Shown piece after piece: positions 8,101 to 14,119 of a stretch of DNA of 64,000 nucleotides (positions are counted from its first letter, which is position 1; every line of letters starts with the position of its first letter). The notes beneath the pieces were generated by a model. It saw nothing but the letters and a program-made list of their open reading frames with translations, searched no databases and was not told the DNA's origin. The stretch covers positions 62,001-126,000 of the forward strand of contig CACWSO010000003.1 of the NCBI GenBank assembly GCA_902763505.1, written 5' to 3'. The translations under genes and the position numbers were made by a program. This stretch comes from an uncultured Eubacteriales bacterium (GTDB lineage: Bacteria > Bacillota > Clostridia > Peptostreptococcales > Anaerovoracaceae).

Positions 8101-10767
8101 AGCCCAAAAGGGTCTGGAAGCGCAGGTCCAACGATTCACCAGGACCCGAATTCAAAAAAATATTATCTGAACCCGGGTGAGGCGTTGAGGTTTGGCTATA
8201 ATTGTTATGTAGACACGTGGCGTAAAACAGATGATACTGCACTTAACGCCATTGCCATGCCGTTTTATGACAAATACGGACTCGGGCTCAGGAAGAATGA
8301 GACCACTAACCTGACGGCGAGAAAAAAACTCGGGATGGCGGATAACAACGGTGATTGCGAGATCATCAGCAATGCAGAGGCTGTAAGCATATACGGACAT
8401 ACCGGGAAGACCGATAATACACAATGGCTGTCCTCCGATGTGACCGTGCTCAGACAGAAAATCGCACCTGGAATAAAGAAAACTGTAGGAGGTGTTTCTC
8501 CTGTAGCGTCGGATCTTAATATAACAGATACAACTGTTCTCGGCTCAAAAAGCAGCGACGGTGCTAAATACGGGAATGCTTATTCTGGAACGACGAGTTT
8601 CTCTGATATTGTGAACTGGAAGCTGGATGTGTACAACGAAAGTCCTTATGTCGGAGAAAACTCCATGTCGGAGTTTACGGTTACCGACAAAGTAGATGCA
8701 CCATACGCGTTTACGGGACAAGTCTTCTACCGAATCACCGGACCAAATAACACGTCAACAACGTATAACAATGCATACACACCATTATTTACGCTTGGCG
8801 CCAGGAGTGAAGGAGATACAAAGGTTCGAATCGTAGAGGGGCAGAATGTTTTTAATCAATATCATCAAGACACAATCACTATTAATGGACCGGCCAAGGT
8901 GTATAACAACTTTTCGGTTCAGCTTTTGAGGGACGAACAGGGCTCCGAGACTCTGATCATCAAATTTACTAAGCCAAAGGTAAATTACGCATACCCTATG
9001 GTGATTCCGGCAGACGGAAAAATGGAGTTGTGCGTCCATACGCAATATAATACTGACAAGACTCCTCTCAGCAGCACCTTGTACAATAGTGCCGTACTCA
9101 TGCCGGAGCAGCCATATGACGGCTCGTTGGTATCTCAGGGCAAACCGCTCTACGATGAACAAACGGGTGAAAACGAAGGCATTCAGAGCGGCGCATCGGT
9201 AACGATAACTACCGGATTCGCTTCAACAGCGTCAAAAACGATTACCGAGATAGGAAATGAGAAGAATACGGCAAATTCGGAGGCAGATAAAAACTACATT
9301 TCGCTGAATGATAAAACGAAGGCGTTCAGATATGATCTCATTGTGAACGGTCCTGAACATGATCCAATGAGCAAACTGATCGTTATCGATTCGTTGCCGG
9401 AGGAGGGGGACCACTCTCCATTTGTCGACAGGGACAAGAGAGACAGTGAGTTTAAGGTAAGTATGCTTTCAGACGATCTGGGACTGACGGCCCGCGTCAT
9501 TGCTAACGCCGGCAAGGGAAGCACTACCGTTCTGGAGGACTCGCAATACTCGATAGAGGTCAACACAAAAACTGAATTCGACGAGGATGACTGGAAAGGC
9601 AGAGGAAGCGGATGGAAGACCATCGATATCAGCGATGGCCTGTCAGATGAGGAAAAGGCACTCATTGAGAAAGCGAGATCGATAAGGATAATTATCCATG
9701 ATGATACTGTTGCTACAATGCCGGCAAACAGCAGAGTCAAACTATCCTTCAATGCGAAGATTGATGGAGAAGCCAATCCGGGAGAGTTTGCATGGAACAG
9801 CTTTGGATACAGCTATACTGTGCCGGTAGGACTTTCCAAGATTACGCTCAATGCGGAACCGAAGAAGGTAGGCGTACATATACCTTCGATTCCACGCCTC
9901 ATAAAAGATGTCGTCGATAAAGATGATAACTCCACCAATGTTGCGAGAGATTACGAGTTTGAAGCAATCATTTACACTGGAGCACCAATTGAGGCATTGA
10001 ACGACATAAGTGAGAGGGATACCGCAAATATCGCAAACATCCTCAAAAGCAACAAACGAAATGTTCTGTACGTACCACTGACTGTGAAGAAAGGCACCAG
10101 CAGCTATGATACCGGACTCCTTGAGAACGGCTATGTATATAACTATGATGCAGAATCATCAGAATGGGTCAAGACATCGACGCCATGGACATGGACAAAT
10201 AGCCAGCAGTATACAGTTCTTGAGCTGATTTCACCAAATGAAAGAGGATATGAGGTTCAGTCGATTGCAGGCAATAGGAAGAACAATACCGGACTCACCT
10301 ACAACAACACTATCAAGCTTAGAATAGGTGTTGTCAATAAATTCACGGATCGCAAAACGGACCTTGTAATCGAAAAGAAATGCGACAGCTACTTCGACGG
10401 CGGGGCAGACTCCAATCTGTCGTTTGGATTCAAGATCACAGGCAAAAACGATGTCGGTGAAACGGTCTATACGAATTTTGCCGGACTGACGTTCAAGAAG
10501 GGTGAAGAACTGACAAAGACAGTGACAATAGAAGAAGTACCTATCAATCTGGATATCACTGTAGAGGAAGTTTATTCCGGCAACTATACGGTTTCCGGAG
10601 ACAATCCAAGACCGGCCAGCTATGACCGCAAGGCGAATAAGTGGACGGTATCCTTTGAGAACAAGCATAAGGAACAGCCGCATACAGGAAGCGGTGTCGT
10701 TAATAAGTACGTAGATAATCAATTCCAGGAACAGCAGGGACTTCCTGTGGAAGAGCCGAAGAATTAA
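2170..10767 (+). CDS. Giant secreted BspA-repeat adhesin-like protein
   Basis: This is a predicted extracellular protein of 2865 residues. The start is taken as ATG 2170, because GGAAGG at 2157-2162 is well spaced from it; a TTG at 2155 is in frame but less likely. A signal peptide spans residues 1-30, ending SIQAMA. A very acidic Asp/Glu/Ala-rich stretch follows to about residue 105, and BspA-type leucine-rich repeats (LRR_5; IGDNAF, IGSGAF and IGRNAF signatures) lie at about 365-705. About 2000 residues of Thr/Asn/Ser-rich beta-sandwich-like modules follow, with DUF11- or pilin-like character. The C-terminus has a Cna-B-like module with VSFENKHKEQPHTGSG, but no LPXTG motif or membrane segment follows, so the mode of attachment is unclear. 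It heads an operon with four smaller exported proteins. Adhesion or matrix formation is inferred; no enzymatic motif is visible. Confidence 0.85.
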   Translation: MKAIKTIVVIALSVCMVFTMMPLGSIQAMAIDEPQQSAEGESPDGSAVTETEPAGEQVKDEDAEASDEPGDGVNQDNTGTDGAETDDADVDKTDVEDVDGDSEYQNISVTLKDKAEGKKLPADKEHEVTVSAVNPNEEGDAVVRLYFWNYDKDFFDKDKKDKVKEICDSVTVKDLKDDDTITLDNETKDADKVKAELVTEKVKPNSDEMVRYLEFTIPSNSKYKFNVPLVLEEDVQKDASEYAELLHMIVEAVVDGQEDDESDINAIEVQWEAPETEETSTDAAVAEEASGKAEGINKLLKNVLKGMGTRSEGTVIASEKINDNLSWEIIETDGKYELKFTGTGTIPANFYKRAAFSQYATQVNKITISEGITAIGDNAFFCDYYKSIGMKSATEIEIQTGESGKSKLKTIGSGAFMGSRLKSIDLKNTSLETIGDSAFKEAYNLSHVTFPDSLKSIGRNAFEDTTVREVVIPAGVAEIPYRSFSSIDGLEKAVINGSTTIKNGAFYWSPQLNEVVFNDPGDGKTLVIEENAFSSCSSINTVTVNRSKTDLPSKNTPAFSKNTSYTFGDSVDTLDGDWFDRVVKVSNVTFNGPNDLTITKAGGSGSSYAPFKDLEGKYYVDSYGCLYKLNDDNTASLIYASPGEISSYTVPAEITTVGGETYNVTKIGEMAFAKADNLKSLIIEEPEQMSIGARVFSDSKITEVNNADKIDPKDYAYVSTACDFPLIEEYQEGKLVDQLRTSVPLEGTDAEGNPAMFHFSVDVTAGPLGKENGVYQYLTGQPATFTVAVDNMSNIDLQDRVVRIYFAFTGDEYAIGDYSIGKNYTVVNHDTGAEFPMSVVQTDQPGVFYYDIKGWRPGDTVAFRNAMQYLSPQSAGGDLYVWSESMEKEEAERLAGKTTDPKEYLKLHWGTKPVNFTTRKAIKYTPTSSNSNRPSYSADGTADSNIYVKDYIAWSITMNSGSDTNKNEGKDYVCYVDFTDTVKLPNDLIWDPKVIEAIQNGKYRFSTSNSFGSEYATIYVTIDGVDRQLISVQHESDSGVRIKNIKLTVEEDENGKSLVAVHWRKENTKWNSSDNSENNYPSAQLANQTVSFTVANNNLMVDRQSQLFKILKGEVPLTAETDKYIKQASVINNHVDTTRHYSFSGDKEGSADAPVMTISVPSGLTMSKGRPRPDDSYYFGGSSKFRISFTNTGIISNRQIGVVEDELHNAFYIKPDNIMTMFNDEQFGQYLKIEINPATLCSVVDETAVDVNGKETHLVSQNTGVNVPYNGCESTDSSVITSDAKMTLSWNENGKLVLKVDKHGNGSNVSEYTIGDGGNYSTLQKAFDAIGYVVTYRPRYKVTWDLPDDFVIYGGQTVQFDIPANAKQTTMMLERDNPGKYYSNSVYWNNTAYAYGHNGTTEIKKASINSSHVTPSLTFDKYATYNGKTVQDNIDIVNHTSVDYTLSFTNYKDEGNSWVEHYTGGTYDVLPLVDKIQGSQVLLVKQSDILGATWQETSDSVKVAVEGLNLPTYVENGTTYYVINKPGIYKNLKTNGIVADTVTVAQTSSGFETLIKWYFTNVTPQKAARTVKYKALVDVTLAGGVTTGDDGTTATKINVSNESWLGDHQTHRLYDSVSGGGRLIKFSKNIQNDDGSTVRHSMIADGDEATYKISLENTSDSEVVIDGSHMYDDLPSTAGVFAWSKDNVASVTYEADERGSECLTPGTEYWEVNSTQPVTGADTAAQGQYYIHWSNDFKIKFAPQGMVDIVVKLKFPGSSDVGEDGEPDNHWDAYIKKVAGGTIYNTFYFDRIPSTVTHELADQAEAVLKKGVYDTGWVNSYGAKDYTCSSHESRWYYQNGAGYSSGACITYYALLYNSGNVRLYLDDLQDTLPKGFHYGSMADQDVTSGKTGSWWTFEPGEHMNNRVLYSGNAYESDVNSIDTESDVDSNNGSGSRASYKLVTAKDGTNKITYVNANVTASKKSDAGGIEHLTFKVISPKGSGSAGPTIHQDPNSKKYYLNPGEALRFGYNCYVDTWRKTDDTALNAIAMPFYDKYGLGLRKNETTNLTARKKLGMADNNGDCEIISNAEAVSIYGHTGKTDNTQWLSSDVTVLRQKIAPGIKKTVGGVSPVASDLNITDTTVLGSKSSDGAKYGNAYSGTTSFSDIVNWKLDVYNESPYVGENSMSEFTVTDKVDAPYAFTGQVFYRITGPNNTSTTYNNAYTPLFTLGARSEGDTKVRIVEGQNVFNQYHQDTITINGPAKVYNNFSVQLLRDEQGSETLIIKFTKPKVNYAYPMVIPADGKMELCVHTQYNTDKTPLSSTLYNSAVLMPEQPYDGSLVSQGKPLYDEQTGENEGIQSGASVTITTGFASTASKTITEIGNEKNTANSEADKNYISLNDKTKAFRYDLIVNGPEHDPMSKLIVIDSLPEEGDHSPFVDRDKRDSEFKVSMLSDDLGLTARVIANAGKGSTTVLEDSQYSIEVNTKTEFDEDDWKGRGSGWKTIDISDGLSDEEKALIEKARSIRIIIHDDTVATMPANSRVKLSFNAKIDGEANPGEFAWNSFGYSYTVPVGLSKITLNAEPKKVGVHIPSIPRLIKDVVDKDDNSTNVARDYEFEAIIYTGAPIEALNDISERDTANIANILKSNKRNVLYVPLTVKKGTSSYDTGLLENGYVYNYDAESSEWVKTSTPWTWTNSQQYTVLELISPNERGYEVQSIAGNRKNNTGLTYNNTIKLRIGVVNKFTDRKTDLVIEKKCDSYFDGGADSNLSFGFKITGKNDVGETVYTNFAGLTFKKGEELTKTVTIEEVPINLDITVEEVYSGNYTVSGDNPRPASYDRKANKWTVSFENKHKEQPHTGSGVVNKYVDNQFQEQQGLPVEEPKN

Positions 10768-10782
10768 GGAGGCGAAGAGCAT

Positions 10783-11325
10783 ATGACGGTAAAAAAGAAA
10801 GCATTAGCTCTAGCGGCTGTATTAGCCCTGTGTCTGTCATCAATTGGAGTCACCACTGCGTACTTCACCGACTACGAGAGAGGAAGCGGTGGAGCGGTGA
10901 TAGAGTTAGGCGGGCAGACGAAGATCAAAGAGAATGTGAGCGAAAACAACAAAATCGTCTCCATCGTCAACACTGGTCAGACCGATATGATCGTGCGTGT
11001 AGGTGTCTTTAGCGACAAGGAACGCACAGAAGTGGAAGCAAGTGGCGACTGGTTGGAAGGCGCTGACGGTTGGTACTACTACAGGTATGTATTGGCAGGA
11101 AGCGAGGACGGAAAGTCCGGAGATTCCACGACCGAGCTCAATGTCACAGTGAAGGCAGATGATCCTGATGCGGTAGCGAACTTTGACATATTAGTGGCGC
11201 ATGAGTCCAGTCAGGCTGTTTATGACGGACAGTCAGAGCCGGGCGCGGACGGTACAGCGCTTAGTCTCGTAGCGCCATCTGGTTGGGATGCAAAAACTGT
11301 TGCAAAGATAAAGAAAAAGAACTAA
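10783..11325 (+). CDS. SipW-type signal peptide exported protein (TasA/camelysin-like)
   Basis: The 180-residue product starts with a lysine-rich N-terminus and a hydrophobic core running into TTAYFTDYE near residue 25. That is the signature of SipW-dependent signal peptides, as in TasA, camelysin and the alternate-signal exported families. The mature part is a small beta-rich domain (GGQTKIKENVSENNKI, then VRVGVFSDKE and WYYYRYVLAGSED). Such proteins form fibres or accessory subunits of extracellular matrix in bacilli; that role is only inferred here. It lies 15 bases after the giant gene with AGGAGG upstream and shares its operon. No SipW-type signal peptidase is encoded in the window. Confidence 0.75.
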   Translation: MTVKKKALALAAVLALCLSSIGVTTAYFTDYERGSGGAVIELGGQTKIKENVSENNKIVSIVNTGQTDMIVRVGVFSDKERTEVEASGDWLEGADGWYYYRYVLAGSEDGKSGDSTTELNVTVKADDPDAVANFDILVAHESSQAVYDGQSEPGADGTALSLVAPSGWDAKTVAKIKKKN

Positions 11326-11337
11326 AGGAGGCAGGGC

Positions 11338-12183
11338 ATGAAGATAACGGACAGAATGTCAAAGAAGACGATGGCCCTGCTCGTAGCAGGGGTCCTGCTG
11401 ATTGCGGGAAGCGGCATTATGGGAACAAAGGCCAGTCTTGCCGTATTCAGCGAGGACTATACGGCGGAATTTTATATGAACCATCTGCAGGTGCATCTTT
11501 TGGAGAACGGTGAGGATGTGTGCAAAGAGCACAATACCCTTGACGGAGATACAAAGGTGACTGGGGAATTGGCGACGAGTCTGGGTTACTCGAATGGGCC
11601 TGACGGAGAAATTCTGGGAAAGGTTGAACCAGGAAAGGTATACCGGGAAGAAATCGCAGCGAGAAACGGTCAGGACATTCCGCAGTATGTGCGTGTGACA
11701 GTGAGAAAGTACTGGGTAGAGACAGACGGTGAGGGGAATGTCCTGAAGGACGATGAAGGAAACCCTAAGAAGACGACTGCGCTCTCACCTGATCAGATTC
11801 GCCTAACTTACGGAAAAGACAATTCGGGGGCAAAGGCCAGAGACGAATACAATAGTGAAGCCTGGACAATCAGCAGCGAGGAATCAACGACCGAGAGCAC
11901 GACCTACTATCTGAAGCAGGCGCTCGACGGTGGGGAAGACAGTGCGTTGCTCTTCGACAGAGTCATGATAGACGGCAATCTGGTAAAAAAGGGTAAAACG
12001 ACAAAGTCAGATGACGGCGAGTACACCGTATATACATATGAATATGACTATGATGGATATGCCTTTTTCATTGAAGCGGATATGCAGGCGATTCAGACCC
12101 ATAACGCACAGGATGCAATCTACAGCCAGTGGGGTGTATATAACGTGACAGTAAGCGACGGACAATTGTCCGTAGAAAACTAG
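11338..12183 (+). CDS. SipW-type signal peptide exported protein, larger paralogue-like
   Basis: This 281-residue protein has a SipW-like N-terminus: MSKKTMALLVAGVLLIAGSG, followed by GTKASLAVFSEDYTAEF. The mature part starts at about residue 35 and holds the TasA/camelysin-like pattern of a long extracellular beta domain, with EPGKVYREEIAARNGQDIPQ (the usual PG.....I.V.N....PQYVRV layout) and IPQYVRVTVRKYW near residue 120. AAGGAGG lies 8 bases before the start, and the gene is 12 bases after the previous one. It is probably an extracellular matrix or surface-fibre component working with the giant protein. The function is inferred from the signal type, the PQYVRV block and the operon context, not from a specific domain match. 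Confidence 0.72.
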   Translation: MKITDRMSKKTMALLVAGVLLIAGSGIMGTKASLAVFSEDYTAEFYMNHLQVHLLENGEDVCKEHNTLDGDTKVTGELATSLGYSNGPDGEILGKVEPGKVYREEIAARNGQDIPQYVRVTVRKYWVETDGEGNVLKDDEGNPKKTTALSPDQIRLTYGKDNSGAKARDEYNSEAWTISSEESTTESTTYYLKQALDGGEDSALLFDRVMIDGNLVKKGKTTKSDDGEYTVYTYEYDYDGYAFFIEADMQAIQTHNAQDAIYSQWGVYNVTVSDGQLSVEN

Positions 12184-12194
12184 GGGGTGGCGAG

Positions 12195-12962
12195 ATGAAG
12201 ATACTGAAGAACATAAGCATCCTGGCCATCGCTCTGATCACAGGGGCAGCGATGGTGAGCGCTGACGCAAGTGCCCTCAGCAATAAGATCGATGGAAGCT
12301 GCTACTACGATGGCAATAAAATCATATCAGATTTCGACTCTGGGAAGGTATCGACTGCAATCACAAACCTGCAGCCTGGAGACGATGTAACTTTCACTGT
12401 GGAGTATACAAACAGATCAAGTGACTCCACGGATTGGTATATGTCCAACAAAGTGATTCAGACCCTGGAGAAGGCAAATGCAGCCAAGAAAGTCAAAGGC
12501 ACGGGAACGCCGGAGAACGGCGGTTACACTTACACGCTGGACCATACGGACAAGAATGGTAAAACGACCACCCTATTCAGCAATGCAAAGGTCGGCGGCG
12601 AGGCGAAGCCTGCAGGAATGCAGGGACTGGAGCAGGCAACCAATGCTTTGGATGAATGGTTCTTTATCCAGACCCTGAATAAGGGGGAGTCAGGCATTGT
12701 GACCCTGAAGGTGGCCTTCGAAGGAGAGACTGAGGTCAACGACTATATGGATACCTATGGAGAAGTGATGCTGAAGTTCGCAGTGGAGAAGACGCCAATA
12801 GGGGCAGGAAAAACCTATAGCGGAAAGGGCGTCGCCACAGGAGATACAGCGAATCTCTGGCCATGGGTCATTGCCATGCTCATCGCAGGACTGCTGCTTT
12901 TGCTTTTGGCGCTTGGAAGCCGCAGGAAAGATGATGAAGCGAAGGGAGGCGATAAGGTATGA
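12195..12962 (+). CDS. Secreted protein with C-terminal membrane/sorting-like anchor
   Basis: The 255-residue product has an N-terminal signal peptide (about residues 1-27, ending MVSADASA) and a mature domain with NLQPGDDVTFTVEYTNRSS, a TasA- or DUF11-like beta-sandwich pattern. The C-terminus is GVATGDTANLW, a hydrophobic span of about 22 residues, and RRKDDEAKGGDKV. TGD, a hydrophobic span and a basic tail resemble a sortase signal, but the LPXTG leucine and proline are absent, so it may simply stay membrane-anchored. It follows the SipW-type genes by 11 bases and overlaps the next gene by 4 bases (ATGA), which suggests coupled translation. It is probably the anchor or base of the surface structure encoded by this operon. 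Confidence 0.72.
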   Translation: MKILKNISILAIALITGAAMVSADASALSNKIDGSCYYDGNKIISDFDSGKVSTAITNLQPGDDVTFTVEYTNRSSDSTDWYMSNKVIQTLEKANAAKKVKGTGTPENGGYTYTLDHTDKNGKTTTLFSNAKVGGEAKPAGMQGLEQATNALDEWFFIQTLNKGESGIVTLKVAFEGETEVNDYMDTYGEVMLKFAVEKTPIGAGKTYSGKGVATGDTANLWPWVIAMLIAGLLLLLLALGSRRKDDEAKGGDKV

Positions 12963-13915
12963 GAAGTATGAAGAAAATGATCAGAATATCCATTATCGCT
13001 TTCGCGATGTTCGTCGCTGCAGGCACTGCAGGTGTACTGGGAGCAGTCGGCGCAGTGCCATGTGCGCAAACAGATACGGCATATGCGGCAGATGATGATG
13101 GCTATACTTATACCATTACGGTCTATTCCGGCAAGGAAGGTTACTTCGACGGAGATGAGAACAAGCATACCAAGACACTGATAAAGAGCGCGTCATATGG
13201 CTCGCCTTGTACAATCGATATGGACGAGCTCGGCCTTACAGTGATTGATGAAAACAAATACTATACCAGAGGTGTGAAACGCGCCGGTCACGATAACGAT
13301 GAAGTCTCACACATGACATACAGGTCGTATACGTTCACAGTGACAAAAGACGAATCCTTTACCGTAGCGTACGGTATGAAGGGCGGTATGGTAGCTTACA
13401 CTGTGCAGTATGTGGACAAAAGCGGTAATGCGCTCCTTCCTGCCCAGACCTATTATGGCATGGCTGGAGATAAGCCGGTTGTATCCTGTAAATATGTAGA
13501 CGGTTATATTCCGGATGCAATCAATATCGGAAAGACCCTGGTCGCTGACAAGGGACAAAACGTGTTCACCTTCACCTATTCAAAGAACGCAGGAGTAGGA
13601 ACAACGTATGTGATTCAGGAGAATGCCAATGCAAACGCAGGAAATGGCAATGCAGCGAATGGAAACGCGGCGAACGGCAACGCTCCTGGAACCTATACAG
13701 CCGGAAATAATGGGCAGGGCCCGGCAAACTTTGTAAATCTGGATGACAACGCAACTCCATTGGCGAACATTGACAATGAAGACACACCGACGAGCAACGG
13801 AGGCGGCATAAGCGGCTTTAAGATGGGAATCATCGGCATCGTCATCGCAGGTATCCTGATTGCTTTGGGACTGCTTTACCTCATCCTCAGAAGACCGAAT
13901 GACGAAGAGGAGTAA
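12959..13915 (+). CDS. MucBP-like surface protein with C-terminal membrane anchor
   Basis: The 318-residue protein has a signal peptide ending near residue 43 (TAYAADD). A beta-rich domain is followed by a MucBP-like segment (YTVQYVDKSGNALLPAQTYY to KNVFTFTYSKN-like residues, about 140-215), a family associated with mucin or polysaccharide binding. A low-complexity Asn/Ala/Gly stretch (repeated NGNAA) at about 223-245 and a stalk with LANIDNEDTP lead to one hydrophobic segment (IIGIVIAGILIALGLLYLI) and the basic/acidic tail RRPNDEEE. No LPXTG motif is visible. It is the last gene before the terminator at 13974 and overlaps the preceding stop by 4 bases. It probably sits at the membrane/wall interface as a partner of the giant adhesin. 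Confidence 0.72.
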   Translation: MRSMKKMIRISIIAFAMFVAAGTAGVLGAVGAVPCAQTDTAYAADDDGYTYTITVYSGKEGYFDGDENKHTKTLIKSASYGSPCTIDMDELGLTVIDENKYYTRGVKRAGHDNDEVSHMTYRSYTFTVTKDESFTVAYGMKGGMVAYTVQYVDKSGNALLPAQTYYGMAGDKPVVSCKYVDGYIPDAINIGKTLVADKGQNVFTFTYSKNAGVGTTYVIQENANANAGNGNAANGNAANGNAPGTYTAGNNGQGPANFVNLDDNATPLANIDNEDTPTSNGGGISGFKMGIIGIVIAGILIALGLLYLILRRPNDEEE

Positions 13916-13973
13916 TCCGCAGCCTGACCCACCAGAAATGGTGAGAAACAAGTTCAAACTGATACGTTACGGG

Positions 13974-14003
13974 CAGGAGATTCGAAAGAATCTCCTGTTT
14001 TTT
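13974..14003 (+). terminator. Intrinsic terminator of the surface-protein operon
   Basis: CAGGAGATTC at 13974-13983, a GAAA tetraloop and the exact reverse complement at 13988-13997 are followed by six T residues. This is a textbook rho-independent terminator 58 bases after the last gene of the operon and about 70 bases before the valS promoter elements. Confidence 0.92.
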
Positions 14004-14052
14004 AATGCTGTAAACGGCCTTGGCAGTTTCTTAAAATACTGTTAGAAACCCC

Positions 14053-14078
14053 TTTACATAACATTATTTTGCTATAAT
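14053..14078 (+). promoter_or_regulatory. Candidate valS promoter with extended -10
   Basis: An extended -10 (TGCTATAAT, 14070-14078) lies 41 bases before the valS ATG. The nearest -35-like hexamer, TTTACA at 14053-14058, is only 14 bases away, so the extended -10 probably carries most of the strength. The predicted 5' leader is about 35 bases, too short for a T-box, so valS does not appear to be controlled by uncharged tRNA here. Confidence 0.55.
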
Positions 14079-14119
14079 TACTGCGTATATTTGTACATAT
14101 TATTGTGAGGAGACCAACA

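Noticed and set aside
13621-13690. Tandem DNA repeat in the MucBP-like gene
   Set aside because: It is a short low-complexity Asn/Ala/Gly coding stretch, not a CRISPR or mobile repeat.
14004-14119. T-box or other riboswitch in front of valS
   Set aside because: The predicted transcript leader is only about 35 bases and contains no T-box sequence.
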